A stretch of 64,000 bases of DNA from Mesorhizobium sp. SOD10 (GTDB lineage: Bacteria > Pseudomonadota > Alphaproteobacteria > Rhizobiales > Rhizobiaceae). The notes beneath the pieces are model-generated. The model was not told the DNA's origin and ran no database searches. It saw only the letters and a list, made by a program, of their open reading frames with translations. The number at the start of each line of letters is the position of its first letter. The first letter of the stretch is position 1. Location: contig CCNA01000019.1 of NCBI GenBank assembly GCA_000824805.1, positions 24,706-88,705 on the forward strand, written 5' to 3'. Positions 51,372 to 61,004 of the stretch are shown here, one piece after another. A program made the translations under genes and the position numbers.

Positions 51372-52097
51372 TCAGAGGATTGATGAGCGTGAGGAGGCCA
51401 GCAGCGTCACCGCCTGAGTTTTGGTGCGCACGCCGAGCTTCTTCTTGGCATTGTCCAGATGGAAAGCGGCCGTACGCTCCTTGATCCCCAAGATGCAGCC
51501 GATCTCCCAGGCGGACTTGCCCCTTGCCGTCCATTGCAGGCATTCGTACTCACGGGGCGTCAGCGAAACACCATCCACCGCCAGACCACCTGAAAGCTTG
51601 CGGCGAACAGAGATGTGAAAGCACATCGCCATAATCTCGAGCGCCTGTTCATATTGCTCGACGGTGCGCAGAAAGGTCGGATCGAGCCTGTCTGCCGCGA
51701 AGGTCATCGCAGCGACACCGCCGCGGCGATCGACAAGTGGAATCGTCAGTCCGCAGCAGATGCCGAATTGGGCAGCCTCGTCGAAAAGCTGTTGCTGTCG
51801 CGTTGAAATGCCGGCAAGACCGAATCCCGGTCCCCACTGAAAGGGACATTCGCTACATCTTGCCCATTCTATGACCGGGTCAATTTTTTCATATTGGCGG
51901 CGCAAGTAGTGCGACGTCCAGCCGGAATGATAGTTCGATATCAGCCTGGGTTTTGTGACGCGATCAGACACCGGAGACAGATAGGCGAATGCGGGAATGT
52001 CGAGGGCGCCGGCGGCGCTGGCCAGTGCGTTATGGAAGTCGACTTCATCAACACTCAACGACAACTGATCTAGCAAAGTTTCGAAGACGAGCTGCAT
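51372..52097 (-). CDS. LuxR-type quorum-sensing regulator (TraR-like)
   Basis: A 241-residue protein. The N-terminal autoinducer-binding domain keeps the acyl-homoserine-lactone pocket residues in SGWTSHYLRRQYEKIDPVIEWARCSECPFQWG (Trp, Tyr, Asp, Trp). The C-terminal LuxR helix-turn-helix is LTPREYECLQWTARGKSAWEIGCILGIKERTAAFHLDNAKKKLGV. No luxI gene is near, so it is a solo or responds to a synthase elsewhere. TraR proteins control transfer of Mesorhizobium symbiosis islands; whether this is that TraR or another is open. The start is ATG 52097 or TTG 52127. Confidence 0.85.
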   Translation of the reverse strand: MQLVFETLLDQLSLSVDEVDFHNALASAAGALDIPAFAYLSPVSDRVTKPRLISNYHSGWTSHYLRRQYEKIDPVIEWARCSECPFQWGPGFGLAGISTRQQQLFDEAAQFGICCGLTIPLVDRRGGVAAMTFAADRLDPTFLRTVEQYEQALEIMAMCFHISVRRKLSGGLAVDGVSLTPREYECLQWTARGKSAWEIGCILGIKERTAAFHLDNAKKKLGVRTKTQAVTLLASSRSSIL

Positions 52098-52127
52098 TGC
52101 TGCATTTTCTCCTGCGGCTGTTTTCAA

Positions 52128-52761
52128 TTGAACCTGGGACTTACATCAGCAGCGATGGGCGATAAGACTTGCCCGCGAGATTCGACGCTGGAGAAAATTC
52201 ACCTCGGTGACTACTCTCCGGACGTTCAATCATATGAAAGGAGGTGCCTGCGACGTCGACGCCGGCTGCGGTCAGCGTAGCGTCGGAAGCTACGATTGTG
52301 GGCGGTTGCCATGGCATAAAAGAAATATCGAAGCTCGATGTGCCATCCGGATATGCAGATGACCTCCTTCACTCTCGATTGCGGAGGCGCTACAGTCACC
52401 CAGATCCAGGGTCAAAAAGCTGCCCTGCCGGCGAGGAGGTACACCGGCAGGGCGCGCCGCACAAACGCCCCGGTCGTTGGGCAACAGGACAGCGGCGGCA
52501 GAACTGATTTGATTACCGCTTGCGATTAAAGTCTGAAGCATGCTTAGAATCTGGCGGCTTCAAGTTTAGCAGTTTCGGTCGGCTCGGCCCGAAATGCGCT
52601 GTCAACCAGTCATCACCATGGGAACAATGGGCGACCAGTCCTGACGACAGCCTTTACGTCCGAGCGTCTGGTCCGTGGGAAAGTTCATCCCAGGGACCAC
52701 CACATTGGTTACTCCGGGATGGCGTTAAACCTCCGGCTCGCTCCCGTCTGCGTTCGCATGT
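52128..52761. other. No supported gene; holds inverted copy of a repeated leader element
   Basis: No gene recognised. On the minus strand about 52290-52510 resembles 58340-58520: the same CCTGCCGG hairpin (arms 52422-52431 and 52444-52453), then a GGAGG-type ribosome site, then a tiny frame (MAHRASIFLLCHGNRPQS). Confidence 0.4.
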
Positions 52762-52980
52762 TCACATCGCGCCCTCGGCCTTCAACGCGCGATAGGTTGT
52801 CTCGACAGATTTAGCTGTTGCGTCGACGATTATGTCGATCTCCTTCCGGGTGATGATCAGAGGCGGGGCAAAGCCGAGGATATCGCCGTGCGGCATGGCG
52901 CGGCTGATGACACCGTTCTCGAACAGAGCAGCGGCGGCGCGAACGCCTACCTGAAGATCGGATTCGAACGGTATCCTTTG
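52762..52980 (-). pseudogene. Class-III aminotransferase C-terminal remnant
   Basis: The frame ends AAALFENGVISRAMPHGDILGFAPPLIITRKEIDIIVDATAKSVETTYRAL, the last 60-70 residues of omega-amino-acid/GABA-type aminotransferases. The upstream 380 residues including the PLP lysine are missing. Confidence 0.7.
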
Positions 52981-53071
52981 TTTTGGATCTCGCATCAGCT
53001 CTACGCTCTACGAGCGCGATCCGTCCTTTGTCGCTCCTGCCTGTCGAGCAACGACCCGCTCCCGGACGGCC

Positions 53072-53857
53072 TCACGCCTGCCAACGCGGTCTGCGGCGAT
53101 CGAAGAAGGCTGCGATTCCGTCAGCGGCGTCGGTCGTATCCCACGCATCGGCCAGCAGAGCGACCGTCTCGCTGATCACCGCGTCGTCGATTTCCGACCC
53201 GAGTCGGCGCGCAAGCGCCTTGGCGGCGGCGACTGCCCGGGGGGAGGCCGAGAGATAAGGCCGGACCTCAGCCTCGACCGCCGCCTCCAGGTCGGTCGGC
53301 GGCACGACCCGGGAAACCAGCCCGAGTTCGCAGGCTTCATTGGCATCGAATATCCTGGCCGACATGAAGACCCGTCGCGCCCGGCCCTCTCCCATCCGAG
53401 CCAACACATAGGGAGAGATCGTCGCAGGAATGAGGCCTAGCCTGACCTCGGTGAAGCCGAACCTCGCGGTGTCGACGGCGATCGCGATGTCGCAGACGCT
53501 CATCAGGCCGAGACCGCCGCCGAATGCTTGACCGTTGATGCGGCCAATCAGTGGCTTAGACAGTTCGTTGAGCGCGCGAAGAGCCAGCGCCAGCTTCTTG
53601 GCCTCGGCGGTTCGCTCGTCACGCGCGGCAGAGGCCTGTGCCCGCATCCAGGCGAGATCGGCACCGGCACAGAAGCTGTCGCCCTCGCCCGTCAATACCA
53701 CCGCTCGCACCCTGTCGTCATTGGCAAGCAGTTCGGCCGCAACCACGAGTTCGGCGGTCATCTGTCCCGATATGGCGTTGTGCTTGTCCGGACGGCCGAG
53801 GGTCAACGTAGCGACGCCGATCTCGTCGGTCGTGACGCGGACGGTGTCGAAGTTCAT
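53072..53857 (-). CDS. Enoyl-CoA hydratase, probably 3-methylglutaconyl-CoA hydratase (LiuC-like)
   Basis: A 261-residue crotonase-fold protein with FCAGADLAWMRAQ (oxyanion hole), INGQAFGGGLGLMSVCDIAIA and FTEVRLGLIPATISPYVLARMG. The last segment is typical of the LiuC branch of leucine catabolism. It overlaps the HMG-CoA lyase gene by four bases, so LiuC then LiuE form consecutive pathway steps: methylglutaconyl-CoA to HMG-CoA, then cleavage. No isovaleryl-CoA dehydrogenase or carboxylase is present here. Confidence 0.82.
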   Translation of the reverse strand: MNFDTVRVTTDEIGVATLTLGRPDKHNAISGQMTAELVVAAELLANDDRVRAVVLTGEGDSFCAGADLAWMRAQASAARDERTAEAKKLALALRALNELSKPLIGRINGQAFGGGLGLMSVCDIAIAVDTARFGFTEVRLGLIPATISPYVLARMGEGRARRVFMSARIFDANEACELGLVSRVVPPTDLEAAVEAEVRPYLSASPRAVAAAKALARRLGSEIDDAVISETVALLADAWDTTDAADGIAAFFDRRRPRWQA

Positions 53858-54714
53858 GGTCGCTCCTCTCTCAGGCTGCCCGCGAAGCGGGCCGCCTCCT
53901 CCAGTCGCTCCATATCGAGGCCCGTCTCAAAGCCCCTGCTGGAGAGCATGGCGGCGACTGCAACGGTGTCGGCATTGCCCTTCGCACCAAGCGCGAATGG
54001 GCAGCCGCCAAGGCCACCGACAGCGGCGTCGAAGGTGCGCAGGCCCTTCTCCAGGCTTATCAGGATGTTATCGAGGGCGCGGCCCCCTGTGTCATGGTAA
54101 TGTCCGGCAAGCCTCCCGACTGGCACCTCTTCCAACACGGCATCGAGCATGGCCGCGATGCTTGTGGGTGTCCCCAAGCCGATGGTGTCGCCCAGTGAAA
54201 TCTCATAGCAGCCCATCGCAAGGAGTTCGGCCGCAACCCTGATGGGGGCAGCTGGTGGTACCGGCCCTTCGTAAGGACAGTCGGTGACGCAGGAGACATA
54301 GCCCCGCACCGGAATGGCGTCGGCGGCGGCCGCGGCGAGTACGGGGCGGAACCGCTCGATGCTCTCGGCAATCGAGCAATTGATGTTCTTATGGCTGAAG
54401 GTTTCGGAGGCCGAGGCGAACACGGCGATCTCGTCAGCGTTGGCCGCCCGCGCCGCCTCGTAGCCCTTCAAGTTGGGGACCAGCACCGCGTAGACGACGC
54501 CGGGCGCACGGCGAATACCGGCCATAACACTTGCGGCGTCGGCCATCTGAGGCACCCACCTCGGCGACACGAAGGAGGTTGCCTCGATCTTCTGCAAGCC
54601 GCTGTCAGATAGCATGTCAATAAGTCTAATCTTTTCAGCAGCCGGCACGAGGCGCCCCTCGTTTTGGAGCCCGTCGCGTGCCGACATTTCGAAAATGCGA
54701 ACGAATTCGCCCAT
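53854..54714 (-). CDS. Hydroxymethylglutaryl-CoA lyase
   Basis: Splits HMG-CoA into acetoacetate and acetyl-CoA. The 286-residue TIM barrel has the FEMSARDGLQNEGR metal/substrate motif (about 8-21), EATSFVSPRWVPQMADA, SASETFSHKNINCS, CVTDCPYEGPV, GHYHDTGGRALDN and the catalytic Cys loop GGLGGCPFALGAKGN (about 233-247). Its acetoacetate product is the substrate of the ScoAB pair 4 kb away. Confidence 0.9.
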   Translation of the reverse strand: MGEFVRIFEMSARDGLQNEGRLVPAAEKIRLIDMLSDSGLQKIEATSFVSPRWVPQMADAASVMAGIRRAPGVVYAVLVPNLKGYEAARAANADEIAVFASASETFSHKNINCSIAESIERFRPVLAAAAADAIPVRGYVSCVTDCPYEGPVPPAAPIRVAAELLAMGCYEISLGDTIGLGTPTSIAAMLDAVLEEVPVGRLAGHYHDTGGRALDNILISLEKGLRTFDAAVGGLGGCPFALGAKGNADTVAVAAMLSSRGFETGLDMERLEEAARFAGSLREERP

Positions 54715-54788
54715 CGGCTAGGCCTTTGGCTGAAAGTAAGCGATTTAATCATCGGCGACCAAAGGATCGCCTGCGGGCATGGCGGCTA

Positions 54789-56909
54789 TTATTTTCCGAC
54801 CAACCTCACATCGACCGGATAGATACCGCTTTCGTTAGCGATAATCGGGTTGATGTCGAGCTCCGCAAGGTTTTCCATTCTCAGGACCGCCATAGACAGG
54901 GACGATATGAAGTTGGCGAGAGATAGCTTGTCGACTCTCGGAAAGTGCCTGAAACCGTCGAGGATCTTCGCAACGCGCGTTTCCTCAATCATGTTCAAGG
55001 CTTCCTCTGGAGAAACCGGTGCCGCGCGAAAAGTGACGTCTTTGGTCGCCTCAACCAACACGCCCCCTGAGCCGAACAAGATAACCGGACCGAAAACAGG
55101 ATCGTTGGTAGCGCCCACGAACAATTCCACACCCCGATCCACCATCGGCGTGACGATAAAACCTAAGCTTGTCACCTGAGCGGCGTGGGACGCCAGGGCC
55201 CCTGCGATATCGGCGGCGGCAGCTCGCGCCGCCTCTCGCGTCACACCGAGACGCACGCCGCCTACATCAGACTTGTGGCTGACCGCCGCCGAATCGACCT
55301 TCACCGCGCAAGAAGTTGCGAACCCGGAAACGGCTGCCGCGACGGATTCCGCATCGACAGCAGCCAACCATTGACCAGTGTCCACGCCCAATTTCTGGAG
55401 TATCCCGCGAGCCGTCGTCTCTGCGGACAGGCCGTTGGGCACGACAACGCGGGGCACCTCGGTGGCCAACGTTGCGTTGTGGTTGCTGTGCTTTAAAAGC
55501 CAGCTCGCCCTCTCATAAAGCGCTCTCGAGCCCGCGACAGCTAAATCCAACGAGGCGAAAACTTGCATGCCACCATTTCGCAAGATCTGGTGATTTTCAG
55601 GCATTCGGCTGGCGTAGCAACTATGGAAAACTAAAGGAAGGCCAGAGGTCTTCTGTAATGCAACGATACGCTCGGCGGCCGAATTCTCAGCTGTCAGGAG
55701 AGAAGCTTCGAACCTTAGGTGGTACGCTCCAAACATCCCGGATGTCAGGATGAGCCCTACCTTTGGATCTGCCGCCAAGATCTCAATGCATTCCGGAAAG
55801 ACATCTGGATGGGCATCTATGGCGCTGTAAACGTCGATCGGATTTTCGACACTGGCTTCCTCCCCGAGCACCTTTCTCAACTTAGCTTTGGTTTCCCCAG
55901 AAAGAGATGCAAAGGAGACCCCCGCGCGAGATAGAGCATCAACCGCCAGCGTGGCATGTCCACCACCGTCAGCCAGAACCACAATCCCAGCCCCTGGTCT
56001 AGGAAGTGGAGTGGTTGCCAGAAGCGCAGCTATCGGAAGCAATTCGTCCGAGCGATCCACCAGCGTAACGCCCATCTGCGGCAGCACTCTCAAAGCGATA
56101 TCGTCAGCGCCAGCAATCGAACCCGTATGAGAAAGCGCCGCCTTTCCACCTTCGTGGGATCGCACTCCTCGGAGCATTACAATCGGACAGCTCTCCGCTA
56201 CTCGTGCGGCCGAATTCAGAAAACGCCGCCCATCAATGAAACCTTCATTGTAGATCGCAATTGAACGAGTGCTCCTGCGTAGACAAAGCTCTTCGATCAG
56301 TTCGTCATATCCAACATCAGCCTGGTTTCCTAGACCAGCAATGACATCGAAGCCGGGACCGTTAATCGCTCGGCTGTCTTCGAGCACCGTCAAAATCATG
56401 TTACCGCTTTGCGTTAAGACGCTGACGGGTCCCTTTGGGGGCAGTTCCGGCAGGCCGATTAGGTCCGCCCGTATGGCGCAGTTTACCATGCCGGACGTGT
56501 TCGGCCCAATAATGCGGACCCCGCTTTCTGCTAGGGCGTCACGCAATCTCTTTTCTGTGCTTGCCGCTTGGTCTCCCCGCTCGCCAAAGCCGTGTGCGAC
56601 AACAATGGCACCCGCGATGCCCTTTTTGCCGCACTGGAGGAGAAGATCTGGCACCTCCTCAGCGGGCCGAACTATCACTGCAATGTCAACGCCGTCCGGA
56701 AGGGCATCAATTTCGGTGACTACGGGCAAACCGAGGATGGTCCCTCCCTTTGGGTTAACCGGAAGGATTGAATAGCTGTAGCGGGCCTTCTGCAGCGCGT
56801 TGATGATCTGATATCCGCGCTTGGAGGGACTTGCAGATGCGCCAATGACCGCGACGGAACGCGGCTCAAGTATGCGGCTTACCGCTGTTGCCTTGTTAAG
56901 GGCGTCCAT
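54789..56909 (-). CDS. Acyl-CoA synthetase, NDP-forming (ACD type)
   Basis: A 706-residue fused protein. The N-terminal CoA-binding domain is RSVAVIGASASPSKRGYQIINAL. A succinyl-CoA-ligase-like middle has the phosphohistidine segment KAALSHTGSIAGADD (about 257). The C-terminal ATP-grasp domain (about 480-700) has AVKVDSAAVSHKSDVGGVRLG, VATNDPVFGPVILFGSGGVLVE and ELDINPIIA. It interconverts an organic acid plus CoA plus ATP with acyl-CoA plus ADP. Next to two enoyl-CoA hydratases it probably activates a branched or unsaturated acid; the substrate is unknown. Confidence 0.88.
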   Translation of the reverse strand: MDALNKATAVSRILEPRSVAVIGASASPSKRGYQIINALQKARYSYSILPVNPKGGTILGLPVVTEIDALPDGVDIAVIVRPAEEVPDLLLQCGKKGIAGAIVVAHGFGERGDQAASTEKRLRDALAESGVRIIGPNTSGMVNCAIRADLIGLPELPPKGPVSVLTQSGNMILTVLEDSRAINGPGFDVIAGLGNQADVGYDELIEELCLRRSTRSIAIYNEGFIDGRRFLNSAARVAESCPIVMLRGVRSHEGGKAALSHTGSIAGADDIALRVLPQMGVTLVDRSDELLPIAALLATTPLPRPGAGIVVLADGGGHATLAVDALSRAGVSFASLSGETKAKLRKVLGEEASVENPIDVYSAIDAHPDVFPECIEILAADPKVGLILTSGMFGAYHLRFEASLLTAENSAAERIVALQKTSGLPLVFHSCYASRMPENHQILRNGGMQVFASLDLAVAGSRALYERASWLLKHSNHNATLATEVPRVVVPNGLSAETTARGILQKLGVDTGQWLAAVDAESVAAAVSGFATSCAVKVDSAAVSHKSDVGGVRLGVTREAARAAAADIAGALASHAAQVTSLGFIVTPMVDRGVELFVGATNDPVFGPVILFGSGGVLVEATKDVTFRAAPVSPEEALNMIEETRVAKILDGFRHFPRVDKLSLANFISSLSMAVLRMENLAELDINPIIANESGIYPVDVRLVGK

Positions 56910-56911
56910 TC

Positions 56912-57685
56912 TTACTTTCCTTCAAACTTGGGGGAGCGGCGTTCTGCAAAAGCCGCGACTCCCTCAGCCCAATCTTTCGTTTCCATGATCGCCAGCACGT
57001 CTTCGCCCTCGGCACGGAATAGGCTCTCGGGGCTATGCGGGAAATTGATCGCCGCCTTGAGGCGCGCCATTGGCAACGGCGCGTTTTTGACGATCCGTTC
57101 AACCAGCGCGGTGGTGCGCTCCACCAACTGAGCCGCTGGCGGAGCCTCGGTTGCCAGGCCAATCTCCAAGCATTTCGCGCCGGTTATCCTGTCGCCCAGC
57201 AGCAAGAGACTTGCCGCACTTCTCAAGCCGATAAGCCTAGGGAGCCGGACCGTTACGCCTCCCCCTACATAAGTGCCGATGGCAACTTCCGGAAACCCGA
57301 GCTGGGCATCCTCAGATATGATCAGAAAATCAGCAGAGGTCGCGATTTCCGCTCCACCCCCGACGGCATAACCATGCACCTGGGCGATTACTGGCGTCTT
57401 CATCGTCTGAATCTGTTCGCAAACACGCTGCCCGAGCATGATGTAGGCCTCGCGCTCATCCCGCGTTCGGTCACCAGATTTGTGGGCCTTCAGATCGGCA
57501 CCCGCACAGAATGCCCGGCCGTTTCCGGAAAGGATGACACACCGTATATTTGGATCTTCATCCGCGTATTTCAGGGCTTCTAACGTTTTTTGGTAAAGGA
57601 CCTCGTTTACCGCGTTCATCCGTTCTGGGCGGTTGAAGATAACGTGAAACGCTTGATGTTCTTGTTTCGTAACAACTTCATTCAT
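56912..57685 (-). CDS. Enoyl-CoA hydratase/isomerase family protein
   Basis: A 257-residue crotonase with AFCAGADLKAHKSGD, VHGYAVGGGAEIATSADFLI (oxyanion-hole Gly-Gly-Gly), AQLGFPEVAIGTYVGGGVTVRLPRLIG and a C-terminal DWAEGVAAFAERRSPKF. The start is ATG 57685; the frame runs 71 codons upstream through the operator and is not coding there. It lies two bases before the acyl-CoA synthetase, so the two form one unit behind operator copy A. Confidence 0.88.
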   Translation of the reverse strand: MNEVVTKQEHQAFHVIFNRPERMNAVNEVLYQKTLEALKYADEDPNIRCVILSGNGRAFCAGADLKAHKSGDRTRDEREAYIMLGQRVCEQIQTMKTPVIAQVHGYAVGGGAEIATSADFLIISEDAQLGFPEVAIGTYVGGGVTVRLPRLIGLRSAASLLLLGDRITGAKCLEIGLATEAPPAAQLVERTTALVERIVKNAPLPMARLKAAINFPHSPESLFRAEGEDVLAIMETKDWAEGVAAFAERRSPKFEGK

Positions 57686-57734
57686 GGATATTCTCTTTGC
57701 GGCTGATCCCTCCAGTGTCGCCAAAAAATATTGC

Positions 57735-57766
57735 GCGTCTAACATTTTTTGAACATAGATTGATCG
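57735..57766 (-). promoter_or_regulatory. Shared operator-like element, copy A
   Basis: On the plus strand: GCGTCT, then AACATTTTTTGAACATAGAT, then TGATCG. It sits 50 bp before the enoyl-CoA hydratase start. Outer arms ATTGCGC and GCGCAAT (57730-57736, 57772-57778) form an inverted repeat around it. Three more copies occur at 58151, 60969 and 63488. Confidence 0.65.
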
Positions 57767-58150
57767 TGCGAGCGCAATAATCGGTAGGCACTCCGGACAT
57801 TCGTTGTTGGCGCGGATCGCGAGGGCAAAGTGCACTGCTGGTTTGCATGGCCGTCGTGTCCAGCCTTGAATTGATGGTCGAAGGCAGGTTGCACGCAAGA
57901 TCCGGACCGTGACGCCGACAAAAACAATATCGAAATGTCGGTCACGAGCTTAGCGATCGGCGGTAAAGCAGTTTGGGTTCTCATCCTTCCATGAAGAGGT
58001 CATGAACGAACATCCGGCGATGTGATCGCCCTCGTGCCACCAGCCGATGAGTGATGTTCAAAGACCGGGCCGCGGCCCTGTGTCGCCTCGCCCCACAATC
58101 GCAACCAACACGCAAATACCTGACCAGCCAGGTTTATTGGTGTCCTTTTT

Positions 58151-58182
58151 CGATCAATCTATACCCAAATAATGTTGGACGC
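58151..58182 (+). promoter_or_regulatory. Shared operator-like element, copy B
   Basis: CGATCAATCTATACCCAAAT followed by AATGTTGGACGC. It has the same orientation relative to its gene (scoA) as copies A and C to theirs. Similarity to copy C continues for about 15 bp beyond the core (GCARTGCTGT). It lies 430 bp upstream of scoA, with a hairpin leader between. Confidence 0.65.
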
Positions 58183-58339
58183 AGTGCTGTAGTACGCGTT
58201 CAATGATTCCAACCGTGAGAACGAGCCTCACCTGCGGATCGGACGCGATAATGCATTCAGGGAAGATCAGAGATAGCTCTCCGGGGATTAATGCTATGGA
58301 GCCCGCCTTATCTGCCATCCGGTTGGTGACCTGTCGGTA

Positions 58340-58557
58340 GGCAAAGCAACAGTCTGGCGCCGTGGTCCGTCGTCACGCGACCGAGACCTACGCGCGGCGC
58401 GCCCTGCCGGTGTCCTCCCCACCGGCAGGTCGCTGTACCCAAGCGCTGGACGGAGCGTTGCGGAGCTTCGGTGTGAGGCGTGGAGGAGGTATACAGATGA
58501 CATGTGTTTCAGCGCTCGTGCCTAACCAAGTCCTCGTTAAGAAATGCAAATTGTAAC
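58340..58557 (+). repeat. Repeated hairpin leader plus tiny frame (copy 2)
   Basis: CCTGCCGGTG (58403-58412), 7-bp loop, CACCGGCAGG (58420-58429) is a perfect 10-bp stem. About 60 bp later GGAGGAGG precedes an ATG opening a 19-codon frame (58498-58557, [19 protein letters not shown]). A diverged inverted copy lies at 52290-52510. It might be a structured leader or a decayed peptide cassette. Confidence 0.45.
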
Positions 58558-58609
58558 GGCGAACGTTGGTCGCCTGTCGGCTGAGCACTATCTATTTCGG
58601 AGGCGTGAC

Positions 58610-59308
58610 GTGAACAAGATCTATACCGACGCGGGCTCGGCGCTTGATGGTTTGTTGTTCGACGGGATGTTCCTTGCCGCTGGTGGGTTTGGGCTTTGCG
58701 GCATCCCGGAGCTTTTGATCGCCGCGATCCGGGACGCGGGTACCGAGGGACTGACAATCGCGTCGAACAATTGCGGCGTCGACGATTTCGGGCTTGGTGT
58801 GCTGCTCAAGACGAAGCAGATCAAGAAAATGATCTCCTCCTATGTCGGCGAAAACGCCGAGTTTATGCGCCAGTACCTGAGCGGTGAACTGGAACTCGAA
58901 TTCAATCCGCAGGGAACGCTGGCCGAGCGCATGCGCGCAGGTGGCGCCGGCATCGCCGGCTTCTATACCAAGACCGGCGTGGGTACCTTGGTCGCCGAGG
59001 GCAAGGAGCACAAAAGCTTCAACGGCGAGACCTACATGCTTGAAACCGGTATCATCGCGGACTTGTCGATCGTCAAAGCCTGGAAAGCGGACGCATCAGG
59101 CAATCTCGTTTTCCGCAAGACAGCACGCAACTTCAACCCGCCAGCCGCCACCTGCGGAACGGTTTGCGTGGCGGAGGTGGAGGAGATCGTACCTGCCGGA
59201 AGCCTCGATCCCGATCAGATCCACCTGCCGGGGATCTATGTGCATCGCCTTGTTCAGGGTGAGCACGAGAAACGCATCGAACAGCGTACGACACGCGCGG
59301 CAGCTTAA
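58610..59308 (+). CDS. scoA: Succinyl-CoA:3-ketoacid CoA-transferase subunit A
   Basis: A 232-residue CoA-transferase alpha subunit: [82 protein letters not shown]. It moves CoA from succinyl-CoA to acetoacetate with subunit B. The start is GTG 58610 behind GGAGG. The partner gene follows after 16 bp. It would use the acetoacetate released by the HMG-CoA lyase. Confidence 0.9.
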   Translation: MNKIYTDAGSALDGLLFDGMFLAAGGFGLCGIPELLIAAIRDAGTEGLTIASNNCGVDDFGLGVLLKTKQIKKMISSYVGENAEFMRQYLSGELELEFNPQGTLAERMRAGGAGIAGFYTKTGVGTLVAEGKEHKSFNGETYMLETGIIADLSIVKAWKADASGNLVFRKTARNFNPPAATCGTVCVAEVEEIVPAGSLDPDQIHLPGIYVHRLVQGEHEKRIEQRTTRAAA

Positions 59309-59324
59309 GGGCGGGAAGAGACGA

Positions 59325-59953
59325 ATGGCTTGGGACAGGAACCAGATGGCGGCACGGGCCGCGCGCGAACTTGAAGACGGCAGCTACGTCAATCTCGGCA
59401 TCGGCATTCGGACGTTGGTCGCCAACCATATCCCCGAGGGTGTTCACGTGACGCTGCGTCGGAGAACGGCCTGCTCGGCATAGGCCCCTTCCCCACCGAA
59501 GACGCGGTCGACGCCGACCTCATCAATGCCGGGAAACAGACGGTGACGGCACTGCCGCATTCGGCCTTCTTCGACTCGGCGCAAAGCTTCGCAATGATCC
59601 GCGGCGGCAAGATCGCCATGGCGATCCTCGGCGCGATGGAAGTTTCGGAGAGCGGTGACCTCGCCAACTGGATGATCCCAGGCAAGCTGGTCAAGGGCAT
59701 GGGTGGCGCAATGGATCTGGTTGCCGGCGTGAAGCGGGTGGTCGTCGTTATGGACCATACCAACAAGGCAGGCGAGTCGAAAATCCTCAAAGCCTGCACG
59801 CTGCCGCTGACGGGCCAAGGCGTTGTGGATCGGATTGTTACCAATCTCGGCGTGCTCGACGTCGTCGAAGGTGGTTTGAAGCTGGTTGAACGTGCCGACG
59901 GCATCACTGACAGTGAGCTGCGCCGCGCAACCGAAGCAACGATCGTTGACTGA
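59325..59953 (+). pseudogene. scoB: CoA-transferase subunit B with a one-base frameshift at the active site
   Basis: The first frame reads [44 protein letters not shown] and then leaves the frame at about 59452-59457. The next frame resumes at [24 protein letters not shown] and runs to the normal end. The 629-bp span is one base short of 210 codons. The break falls immediately before the Glu of SENGLLG, the catalytic glutamate that carries CoA. Either the gene is dead, a sequencing slip is present, or it is read by frameshifting. Confidence 0.85.
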
Positions 59954-60002
59954 TCTACCACGGCCGGACTCTTACGCCGTGGGGGTATGCGTTCGCTCGT
60001 TC

Positions 60003-60965
60003 CTATTTCTTTTTCGTCGGACCAGGTTGCAATTTGTCCAACCATCTGACTCCCGTCGGAATTCCAAACCCCTGCATTCCTCCCTGCCGTAACATTTCCA
60101 TGAGAATTCCGGCAGCCGGAGGCATCGGTGTCTGTGGATCATGGATAAGATAGATCTCGCGTTCGACTACCGGATCCACCAACTCTTTTTCGGCAAATTC
60201 ACAAAACTGCATCATGGGCAGGACAAGGCTGGGCACTGCGGATACGCCTAGATCGGCGGATACGAGGCCCGCAACCGCACCGACGTCACGAACCTCTGTG
60301 ACGGTCCCGAGTTGAATTTCGGCAATTTGCAAAGCGCGATCCACACACGATCGAATGCTGCTCAAAGGATCGAATGCGACGAAGTCTTCCCCAGCCAAGT
60401 CGTTCCAGGACACTGTTTCCATGTTCACAAATCTGTGAGATTTCGAGCATATGCATATCAGTCTATCCGCCACGATCCGTTCGCAGACCAGCCGTCCTTT
60501 CGCCTTTGGAAAGGAAGTGATGCCAAAATCGACTTGTCCGTTGGATACGTAATTAACAACCTCCTCCGCAAAACCGTCCTTTACCGATATTCTAACGTTG
60601 GGCCTGGCTTTCCGGAATTCGGAAATGACCGTCGGCAGTACGATGGACGCGACCGACGATAGTGCCGCCAGGCTCACGACCCCATTCAGTCCGCTATGGT
60701 AAAGCTGGAACCGCGACAACGCGCTGTCGAATTCCTCAAGGACACGGCGCGCGTTCATCAAAAGCTGTTCGCCGGATGCTGTGACGACGACCCGCCTTGT
60801 AGTGCGCTCGAATAGGCGGGTGTCCAGTTCCTCCTCAATCTCCACAATTGTTCGGCTTAAAGCCGACTGCGAGATGTTCAGAAACTGGGCTGCAGCGGTA
60901 TACCCGCCCCGCTCCGCGATCGCGACGAACGCACGCAAATGCCTGAGAGTGATACTATTCCTCAT
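60003..60965 (-). CDS. LysR-type transcriptional regulator
   Basis: A 320-residue LTTR. The N-terminal helix-turn-helix is ITLRHLRAFVAIAERGGYTAAAQFLNISQSALSRTIVEIEEELDTRLFERTTRRVVVTASGE; the rest is the effector-binding domain (VSLAALSSVASIVLPTVISEFRKARP, QVDFGITSFP). The start is ATG 60965; a TTG at 61004 lies inside the operator. Operator copy D abuts the start codon, so autoregulation is likely, and three more copies precede nearby catabolic genes. The inducer is unknown, perhaps an acyl-CoA or free acid. Confidence 0.9.
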   Translation of the reverse strand: MRNSITLRHLRAFVAIAERGGYTAAAQFLNISQSALSRTIVEIEEELDTRLFERTTRRVVVTASGEQLLMNARRVLEEFDSALSRFQLYHSGLNGVVSLAALSSVASIVLPTVISEFRKARPNVRISVKDGFAEEVVNYVSNGQVDFGITSFPKAKGRLVCERIVADRLICICSKSHRFVNMETVSWNDLAGEDFVAFDPLSSIRSCVDRALQIAEIQLGTVTEVRDVGAVAGLVSADLGVSAVPSLVLPMMQFCEFAEKELVDPVVEREIYLIHDPQTPMPPAAGILMEMLRQGGMQGFGIPTGVRWLDKLQPGPTKKK

Positions 60966-60968
60966 TCG

Positions 60969-61000
60969 CGATCGATATATACTTAAATCATGTTGGATGG
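60969..61000. promoter_or_regulatory. Shared operator-like element, copy D
   Basis: CGATCGATATATACTTAAAT followed by CATGTTGGATGG, directly upstream of the lysR ATG. Its orientation is opposite to lysR: it points right, where only a decayed frame (MDISVRAKLDAVQRG, 61022) remains, as if a divergent target gene has been lost. Confidence 0.6.
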
Positions 61001-61004
61001 GCAA

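Noticed and set aside
52128..52330. tra box (TraR operator) upstream of the luxR gene
   Set aside because: No 18-bp dyad resembling a tra box could be seen.
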